10,408 nucleotides of DNA from Deltaproteobacteria bacterium (GTDB lineage Bacteria > Desulfobacterota > Desulfobulbia > Desulfobulbales > UBA5123), in the NCBI GenBank assembly GCA_021788685.1, contig JAJYKH010000060.1, positions 1 to 10,408 on the forward strand, read 5' to 3'. Shown here one piece after another: positions 1 to 4,501 of this stretch (positions are counted from its first letter, which is position 1; each line of letters opens with the position of its first letter). The notes beneath the pieces are model-generated. The model ran no database searches. It worked only from the letters and a program-made list of their open reading frames with translations, and was not told the origin of the DNA. The translations under genes were made by a program, and so were the position numbers.

Positions 1-111
1 TTACGAGAGAGATGGTGGGTCTCTTCACTCCGCAACCCGATGGATAAGATGAAAGCCTAACCCCAAAAGAACGGCTTGACAGTTGTGGCTCATAGAAGGT
101 TGGAGGTTGGA

Positions 112-127
112 GGCATAAGCTTATGCC
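112..127. repeat. 16-bp perfect palindrome
   Basis: GGCATAAGCTTATGCC is its own reverse complement over all 16 bases. It directly abuts the left heptad repeats and is probably one module of the composite repeat rather than a stand-alone operator, since no gene starts within 400 bp. Confidence 0.6.
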
Positions 128-199
128 CTTGCCAACTTCAGACCTGCAGCCGGTGGGTAATGCCCAACCTACGGTCTGCTCCGAAACGATACCATGGGG

Positions 200-223
200 A
201 GGGGCGAAAGATTTTTCGCCCCT
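200..223. repeat. Hairpin, 10-bp perfect stem with 4-nt loop
   Basis: AGGGGCGAAA (200-209), loop GATT (210-213), TTTCGCCCCT (214-223). The stem is perfect. It has no T-run on either side, so it is not a standard intrinsic terminator. Its sequence style (GGGGCGAAA facing TTTCGCCCC) matches short dispersed palindromic repeats I associate with deltaproteobacterial intergenic regions. Confidence 0.6.
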
Positions 224-269
224 ACGTGCCTTTGCCTCCAACCTCTAACCTCAGACCTCCGACCCCAGC

Positions 270-537
270 CCTTCAGCCTTCCCGTACCCCTTACCATCAC
301 CACGTCCTCCTGCGGCACCCCTGATGCATCCCCTCCGTGGTGGTGGGCACCGCCGCGATCGCATCAGCACCTCCATCCCTACGCTCACCCCAGCCATTCG
401 GTCCGGCTGGGCGACCGCCTTCCGCGAGCTGACGAATAAGTTCCCGTCGCATCGAGAGTTTCAGTTGGAGACCGGGTTTTCGGATTGCATTTTGGCGACA
501 ATCTTGTTTACATGAACTTCCGCCCGAGTGGAGGCGG
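270..537. other. Non-coding stretch upstream of the glucosaminidase gene
   Basis: No gene is supported here. Short ORFs exist in several frames, but they are compositionally odd (His/Pro/Arg-rich) and have no Shine-Dalgarno sequence. I found no convincing sigma70 or sigma54 promoter for the downstream operon. The stretch just before 538 is less GC-rich and is the likeliest place for one. Confidence 0.4.
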
Positions 538-1635
538 ATGATCGTTCGGAACCATCGGAAGAAAGCGGAAAATCCCATGACCGAAGCAGCCGCAGCCGCA
601 CTTGACAGCAGAGAGGGGGCCATCTCTCTGCCCGGGGATTGGTTTGGCGCTGCTGTGCGCGGCTCCCGGGCGTACCGGTCGGTGGCGGCCGCACTCATCA
701 TCTGCGCCCTCCTCTCCGCCGGGCTGATCGCCCTCGCCCTCACCGGCGTGCTGGTGGAAACCCAACAGGTCCAGACGCCCGCCCTCCCGATCGCCCTCGA
801 CCTTTCGGCCGGAATGGAGGTGGACCGGGTCGGCTCAGCCGAGGAGCTGCTGGCCCGCCTGCAGGCGCATCGGCTCTGGGATATCCCCCCCGGCAACACG
901 GTCCCGCCGGTGCTCTTCGCCAACTACCCCCAAGACTTTGATCTTCTCGATCTGGACGTCAAGAAGCGGGCCTTTCTGCACGCCCTTCTGCCGGCGGCCC
1001 TGGTGGCCCGGGAGGAGGTCGCCCGGGAACGATCGGCCCTCCTGGGGATCCTGGCGAGATTCAAAAACCCCGATCAACTGGTCTTCGATAAAGCCAGCGG
1101 CTGGTATGACCGGCTCAGCAAGCCGGAGATCGAGTTCCTCGAATTCCTGGCGGCCAAGTACCGCTCCCGGATTGCCAGCGACCTGCTCGCTAGAGTGGAT
1201 ACCTTTCCGGTGAGCCTGATCATGGCCCAGGCGGCCATGGAATCGTCCTGGGGAAGCTCGCGGTTTGCCGAGCAGTGCAACAACATCTTCGGGATGTGGA
1301 CCTTCGGCGACCAGGGATTGGTGCCAACCGACCGCAAGGATGGCGCCGACCACAAGGTCGCGGTTTACGATACCATTCTCGGCTCGGTGCGCGCCTACCT
1401 GCTCACCCTGAACCGGCTGCCCGCCTACCGGGACCTGCGACATCTGCGGCGGGAAACCCACGACCCGCTGCGCCTTGCGGAGGGGCTGAACCTTTACTCC
1501 CAAAGAGGGGACGGATACGTGGCCGAGCTCAAGCAGATCATCCAGTTCAATCAATTGGAGCGCTTCGACACCTTCACTATTGCCAGAAAGCTGCCGGTGG
1601 TTGCATCAGCCGACGTCAGGCCGCCCCGCCCGTAG
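538..1635 (+). CDS. Bax-like membrane-anchored glucosaminidase
   Basis: Predicted 365-aa protein of the Bax/FlgJ-type glucosaminidase group (beta-N-acetylglucosaminidase fold, GH73-like). It would cleave the glycan strands of peptidoglycan in the periplasm. Seen: a cytoplasmic N-terminus, one hydrophobic segment at about residues 48-73 acting as an uncleaved anchor, then a periplasmic region. The catalytic core has FPVSLIMAQAAMESSWGSSR at about 223-242, with Glu235 as expected catalytic acid, followed by NNIFGMW at 248-254, which is characteristic of the family. A C-terminal helix region follows. The start at 538 has GGAGG at 530-534, only 3 nt away, which is tight; ATG 577 is an alternative that removes 13 residues and leaves the anchor intact. 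The polysaccharide deacetylase starts 35 bp after the stop, so the two are probably co-transcribed. Family call is firm; the precise substrate is inferred. Confidence 0.88.
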   Translation: MIVRNHRKKAENPMTEAAAAALDSREGAISLPGDWFGAAVRGSRAYRSVAAALIICALLSAGLIALALTGVLVETQQVQTPALPIALDLSAGMEVDRVGSAEELLARLQAHRLWDIPPGNTVPPVLFANYPQDFDLLDLDVKKRAFLHALLPAALVAREEVARERSALLGILARFKNPDQLVFDKASGWYDRLSKPEIEFLEFLAAKYRSRIASDLLARVDTFPVSLIMAQAAMESSWGSSRFAEQCNNIFGMWTFGDQGLVPTDRKDGADHKVAVYDTILGSVRAYLLTLNRLPAYRDLRHLRRETHDPLRLAEGLNLYSQRGDGYVAELKQIIQFNQLERFDTFTIARKLPVVASADVRPPRP

Positions 1636-1670
1636 CGGTTTTCACTTTCCTCACCCGGAGAACGATCGCC

Positions 1671-2702
1671 ATGGTCCGAATCCTGCTGCTTCTCCTGGCT
1701 TTCCTCACGATGGCCGTCTCGAATGCCTCTGCCCAGGTGACCGCCTTCATCTACCACCGGGTGGGAGACAGCCGGTATCCTACCACCAATGTGGATACCA
1801 ACCGGTTCCGGGAGGAGATGGCGTATCTCCTGGCGAACAAGTACCAGGTGCTGCCCCTTTCCCAGGTGGTCGATGCCCTCAAGGAAAAAAAGCCCCTGCC
1901 GGAAAGGGCGGTGGTGCTCACTTTCGATGACGGCTACCGGTCCGTCTACAAGAATGCCTGGCCGGTGCTGAAATCCTTCGGCTATCCTTTTACCGTTTTT
2001 CTCTACACCCAGGCGACCGACAGCGGCTGGCCAGATCACATGACCTGGAACCAGGTGCGGGAAATGCGGGCGGCCGGGGTCGATTTTCAGGACCACGGCT
2101 ATGGACACCTCCGGTTCGGCACCGCGCCGCCAGGCCTGGACGATCAGGCCAATCGCTCCCGGATCCGCAGCGACCTCATCAAGAGCGGCCGGCTCATGGC
2201 CCAGAACCTGGGCGAAGGTCCGAGCTACCTCGCCCTGCCTTACGGCGAATATAACCGGACCGTGCTGGAGGAAGTCAAGAAGCTCGGCTATGAGGCGGTC
2301 TTCACCCAGGACCCCGGGGCGATCAGCGCGGAAACCGACCCCTACCGCATTCCCCGAGAGCCGATCGTCGGCCGGGAGTGGTCCACCATGGACCATTTCG
2401 AGATGGTGCTCAAGCGGGTCGATCTGCCTTTCACCGCCATGGAGCCCGACATCGTGCCCCTTGCCACGCCCGTGCCGCAGCGGTTCGCGGTGCGCCTTCT
2501 CCACCCGGAGCGATATCAGCCGAATTCCCTTGGCATCTACGTGACCGAGCTGGGCTGGCAGAAGGCCACCTTGTCGGGGAACGTGCTCTCGGTCCCCAAC
2601 CGGAAGCCGCTCACCAAGCGGGAGAACCGGGTGGCGGTGAGCGGCCGTGAAAAGGAAAGCGGCCGCACCGCCATTCGTTTCTGGATGCTGTTCAAGGAAT
2701 GA
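1671..2702 (+). CDS. Secreted polysaccharide deacetylase (NodB/CE4 family)
   Basis: Predicted 343-aa exported carbohydrate esterase 4 protein that removes N- or O-acetyl groups from a glycan, such as peptidoglycan or an exopolysaccharide, outside the inner membrane. Seen: a signal peptide (residues 1-21, hydrophobic core LLLLLAFLTM, cleavage after ASA); motif 1 LTFDDGY at 83-89, with Asp86 as likely base and Asp87 as metal ligand; motif 2 DHGYGH at 141-146, giving metal ligands His142 and His146; motif 3 LPYGEYN at 189-195. The usual Ser/Thr between the motif-2 histidines is Gly143, and no clear motif 5 (LxH) histidine is visible, so this is a divergent member. Residues about 240-343 form an extra C-terminal region I do not recognise. 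ATG 1671 was chosen because it begins the signal peptide and has GGAG at 1657-1660; the frame is open further upstream, but that part overlaps the glucosaminidase gene. It probably shares that gene's transcript. Confidence 0.88.
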   Translation: MVRILLLLLAFLTMAVSNASAQVTAFIYHRVGDSRYPTTNVDTNRFREEMAYLLANKYQVLPLSQVVDALKEKKPLPERAVVLTFDDGYRSVYKNAWPVLKSFGYPFTVFLYTQATDSGWPDHMTWNQVREMRAAGVDFQDHGYGHLRFGTAPPGLDDQANRSRIRSDLIKSGRLMAQNLGEGPSYLALPYGEYNRTVLEEVKKLGYEAVFTQDPGAISAETDPYRIPREPIVGREWSTMDHFEMVLKRVDLPFTAMEPDIVPLATPVPQRFAVRLLHPERYQPNSLGIYVTELGWQKATLSGNVLSVPNRKPLTKRENRVAVSGREKESGRTAIRFWMLFKE

Positions 2703-2819
2703 TGGCCGCAAAGGCCCGTAAAGATCGTCTTTCCGCGGCGGTTGCCGCAATTCTTATCCCCCCATTCTCCTGGTCGTCCATCTGCCGATTGCTGAGAACG
2801 GACACCCCCGATCCGATGG

Positions 2820-2833
2820 AGATCGATCGATCT
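2820..2833. repeat. 14-bp perfect palindrome AGATCGATCGATCT
   Basis: The sequence equals its own reverse complement. It lies inside a wider inverted pair, ACGGAC (2798-2803) and GTCCGT (2839-2844). It could be an operator or part of a weak 3' structure of the upstream operon; a run of T follows at 2853-2857. Function is not established. Confidence 0.45.
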
Positions 2834-2902
2834 TTATCGTCCGTGCTTAGATTTTTCTAGGAACAGCCTCGGTAACAGGAGAGAAGGTTTTTAATTTCTT
2901 AC

Positions 2903-2922
2903 TATAATTACAAATAATTATA
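2903..2922. promoter_or_regulatory. AT-only inverted repeat, possible operator
   Basis: TATAATTA (2903-2910), spacer CAAA, TAATTATA (2915-2922): a perfect 8-bp dyad with a 4-nt gap, 150 bp before the response regulator start. The first arm also contains a consensus -10 hexamer TATAAT, but no good -35 sits 16-18 bp upstream. Symmetry and spacing suit a dimeric DNA-binding protein. Confidence 0.4.
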
Positions 2923-2980
2923 AACAATGCCCGCATCAAGAGATTGCGTTGATTATACGGAAACACGAAGTCTTTTTTTC

Positions 2981-3009
2981 TTGCCGTCTCCAAAAAGGTA
3001 CGTTATAGA
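2981..3009 (+). promoter_or_regulatory. Possible sigma70 promoter for the response regulator
   Basis: TTGCCG (2981-2986), 17-bp spacer, TATAGA (3004-3009). Each hexamer matches the consensus at four of six positions. Placement 60 bp before the start codon is suitable. This is a weak call, since the AT-rich gap offers other -10-like sequences. Confidence 0.3.
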
Positions 3010-3024
3010 GGTACCGAAAGGTCA

Positions 3025-3036
3025 GATCCACGGATC
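3025..3036. promoter_or_regulatory. Small dyad GATCC-AC-GGATC between promoter and start
   Basis: A 5-bp perfect inverted repeat with a 2-nt gap lies downstream of the putative -10 and upstream of the Shine-Dalgarno sequence, where a repressor or autoregulatory site would be expected. It is short enough to be chance. Confidence 0.25.
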
Positions 3037-3071
3037 ATCTCATATAAAATACCAAAAGGGGATGTGAAAAA

Positions 3072-3533
3072 ATGGCTCGCAAAGAGAAAACGACTGAAGC
3101 GGCAACGGCGGAAAAAACACCGAAGATCACAACCAAGCGGGGCCCCGGGAGAAAAGCGGGCCGGAAGCTGAAGATACTCTACGTCGATGACGAGCAAATC
3201 AACCTGATCAATTTCGAGACCGCATTCGGGAAGGATTACGAGATCATCACCGCGAGCGCCGGCCAAGAGGCCCTCAAGATCTTCAAGGAGCAGGAAGACA
3301 TCGCCATGGTGGTTTCCGACCAGCGGATGCCCGGCATGTCCGGAGTCGAGCTGCTGGAGAAGATTTACAAGCTCGACCCCGTGCCGGTCCGGATGATCCT
3401 GACCGCCTACAAGGATATCGAAGACATCATCGGCGCCATCAACCAGGGGCAGGTCTACCGTTACATCCTCAAGCCATGGGAAGACAAGGAGGTGCGCCCC
3501 ATCCTCAAGCAGGGGGCGACTTCTACCTGCTGA
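3072..3533 (+). CDS. Response regulator, N-terminal receiver half (frame breaks at G5)
   Basis: This ORF encodes a receiver domain that takes a phosphoryl group from a histidine kinase. Seen: a Lys/Arg-rich leader of about 32 residues, including KRGPGRKAGRK, which is faintly AT-hook-like. The receiver spans about 33-147, with acidic pocket Asp39-Asp40, phospho-acceptor Asp83 in SDQRMPG, Thr111 in LTAY and Lys134 in ILKPW. After residue 148 the frame degenerates (ATSTC, stop 3531-3533). The -1 frame continues smoothly into the coiled coil and LuxR domain of the next entry. One extra G in the G5 run at 3512-3516 would read KQGGDFYLLTREN and give a single 343-aa protein. The start has AGGGGA about 9 nt upstream. 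Either the gene is frameshifted, the base call is wrong, or the frame change is used in vivo. No partner kinase is adjacent. Confidence 0.8.
   Translation: MARKEKTTEAATAEKTPKITTKRGPGRKAGRKLKILYVDDEQINLINFETAFGKDYEIITASAGQEALKIFKEQEDIAMVVSDQRMPGMSGVELLEKIYKLDPVPVRMILTAYKDIEDIIGAINQGQVYRYILKPWEDKEVRPILKQGATSTC
3512..3516 (+). other. G5 run at the frame break of the regulator gene
   Basis: In the receiver frame this is caG GGG Gcg; in the downstream frame it is GGG then ggc gac. Adding one G (G6) restores CAG GGG GGC GAC, with codon count matching the expected join. An AAGGAGGT Shine-Dalgarno-like sequence lies at 3486-3493, and a short hairpin can form between GCAGG 3509-3513 and CCTGC 3526-3530. 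Confidence 0.7.
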
Positions 3534-4102
3534 CCAGGGAGAACAACCGGTTGGTGAACGAGCTCAAGACCAAGAACAAGGAGCTTGAAAAGCTCAACAC
3601 CGAAAACCAGAAGATGAACCGGAAGCTGATGGAGGACATCATCCGCCGCCAGGAGGCCGAAGAGGAGCTCGCCCTCCGCACCCGGGAGCTCGAAGAGGCC
3701 AACAATGCCATGAAGATCCTGCTCAAGCAGAGCAGCGAGGCCAAACAGGAGATGGAAAGCAAGATCCTTTCCAACATCCGCGACCTGATCATGCCTTATA
3801 TCGATGACCTGGCCTCGCGGCTGGATGATCGGCAGGACCTTCTCTACGTCAAGGTGATCAAGGCCAACCTGGAGCAGATCACGTCCTCCTTCTCCAACCG
3901 GTTGGCGGTGAAGCTGAACCTCACCCCGCGGGAGCTGCAGATTGCCGAGCTCGTCCGGCAGGGTCGGACGAGCAAGGATATTGCCGGCCTGCTCAACCTC
4001 TCCCGGCGGACGGTGGAAACCTACCGCGACAATCTCCGCCGCAAGCTCAACGTCAAGAACAAGAAGCAGAACCTGCGCTCGCTGCTGCTTTCGATCCACT
4101 GA
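3515..4102 (+). CDS. Response regulator, coiled-coil and LuxR-type HTH half
   Basis: This is the continuation, in the -1 frame, of the receiver ORF; the left coordinate marks where homologous reading resumes, not a start codon. Numbered as one 343-aa protein, residues about 155-240 form a long charged coiled coil (LTRENNRLVNELKTKN and onward) and residues about 283-338 a LuxR/GerE helix-turn-helix (LTPRELQIAELVRQGRTSKD, then SRRTVETYRDNLRRKLNV). The region just before the HTH (NIRDLIMPYIDDL, LEQITSSFSNRL) matches a linker I recall from PAS/LuxR regulators of sulfate- and metal-reducing bacteria. If translated alone, the best restart is TTG 3551 (or GTG 3554), with AGGGAG at 3536-3541, right after the stop of the first half. 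ATG 3476 lies in the same frame but has no Shine-Dalgarno sequence. The role is transcription regulation; targets are unknown, and autoregulation is plausible from the dyads upstream. Confidence 0.8.
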   Translation, partial: GDFYLLTRENNRLVNELKTKNKELEKLNTENQKMNRKLMEDIIRRQEAEEELALRTRELEEANNAMKILLKQSSEAKQEMESKILSNIRDLIMPYIDDLASRLDDRQDLLYVKVIKANLEQITSSFSNRLAVKLNLTPRELQIAELVRQGRTSKDIAGLLNLSRRTVETYRDNLRRKLNVKNKKQNLRSLLLSIH

Positions 4103-4128
4103 GCCGGGTTCCGAATCCCTTTCGCCAG

Positions 4129-4162
4129 GGGCGGGCTGCCAATGGGCAGTCCGCCCTTTTTT
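4129..4162 (+). terminator. Intrinsic terminator after the response regulator
   Basis: Stem GGGCGGGCTGCC (4129-4140), loop AATG, GGCAGTCCGCCC (4145-4156), then six T (4157-4162). All 12 positions pair, one as G-U. It lies 26 bp after the regulator stop, so regulator and nrdJ are separate transcription units. Confidence 0.92.
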
Positions 4163-4501
4163 CGTTAGAGCGCCCCCACAATCGGGCGTCAAGCCGCCGG
4201 AGCGCCATGCGCGCCGGACCTGGCATTACGCCACGCCTTCAACCGTCCCCGCCCCCAGGTCCGTGATACAATCAGGAGCTGAAAGGGTGATGATCTCGCC
4301 TTCCTGGCTTTCTTCGGAACGAGAAACGACCGCATAACGTTGTCCGTCGCCGAGCGGCTTTTTCGAGGTCCATGAAGGATGATCCGGAGCCCTTCTCCGC
4401 GGAAACCGATTTTTGCCCATGCAGGTGGCGGTTTTTTGTGGAATATTCAACAGGGAGCGGTCGGCAACGGCAAAAACTTGCAAAAATTGAGGGGACCTGC
4501 C
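4163..4501. other. Leader region upstream of nrdJ
   Basis: There is no separate gene here. The nrdJ frame is open back to ATG 4379, but that extension is unlike the family. I looked for a cobalamin riboswitch (B12-box and core) and for NrdR boxes and did not recognise either. One terminator-like element is annotated separately. A TACAAT at about 4265-4270 resembles a -10, but I found no properly spaced -35. Confidence 0.4.
4403..4437 (+). promoter_or_regulatory. Hairpin plus T-run in the nrdJ leader, possible attenuator
   Basis: AAACCG (4403-4408) pairs with CGGTTT (4429-4434) across a 20-nt loop, and T continues to 4437. The stem is short and the loop long, so this is a weak candidate for an attenuator or leader structure, 65 bp before the nrdJ start. 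Confidence 0.2.

Larger units (their letters stand above)
98..269. repeat. Composite intergenic repeat region: 7-nt tandem repeats flanking palindromes
   Basis: The left edge carries two copies of the heptad GGTTGGA (98-111). The right edge carries the same motif on the other strand as five degenerate 7-nt units starting CCTCCAA (235-269: CCTCCAA, CCTCTAA, CCTCAGA, CCTCCGA, CCCCAGC). The two edges are therefore inverted copies of one heptad. Between them lie a 16-bp perfect palindrome (112-127), a small TGGG/CCCA dyad (about 157-169) and a 10-bp-stem hairpin (200-223). The arrangement looks like a non-coding, MITE- or REP-like patchwork of dispersed repeats. I see no transposase or coding signal. 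That such elements are dispersed in related genomes is my recollection, not something visible in this window. Confidence 0.6.
2703..3071. other. AT-rich regulatory gap before the response regulator
   Basis: No gene fits here. Just after the deacetylase stop there is a short GC hairpin (GCGGC 2735-2739, loop GGTT, GCCGC 2744-2748) without a U-run, at best a weak terminator. Further on are three dyads, annotated separately. The composition turns strikingly AT-rich around 2885-2925, unlike the flanking genes, as expected of a promoter or regulator-binding region. Confidence 0.5.

Noticed and set aside
1..60. Possible 3' end of an upstream gene (open frame from base 1 to TAA 58-60, ending NPMDKMKA)
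   Set aside because: Only 19 codons are visible, other frames are also open for most of this span, and the residues do not suggest a family. It cannot be told from chance.
297..923. Minus-strand ORF of 208 codons overlapping the glucosaminidase start
   Set aside because: It is antisense to a recognisable coding region, with Arg/Ala/Ser-rich content typical of a shadow frame in GC-rich DNA and no Shine-Dalgarno support.
1275..1670. Longer start for the deacetylase, overlapping the glucosaminidase gene
   Set aside because: The extra 132 residues are low-complexity shadow sequence and would bury the obvious signal peptide that begins at 1671.
2881..2925. Promoter using TATAAT at 2903-2908
   Set aside because: No acceptable -35 sits 16-18 bp upstream; the hexamer is better explained as one arm of the AT dyad.
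4163..4501. Cobalamin riboswitch upstream of the B12-dependent reductase
   Set aside because: I looked for the conserved core and B12-box and found no convincing match; GC-rich stretches alone do not suffice.
4379..4501. N-terminal extension of NrdJ from ATG 4379
   Set aside because: The 41 added residues are not family-like, lack a Shine-Dalgarno sequence, and overlap a hairpin; ATG 4502 has GAGGGG at good spacing.
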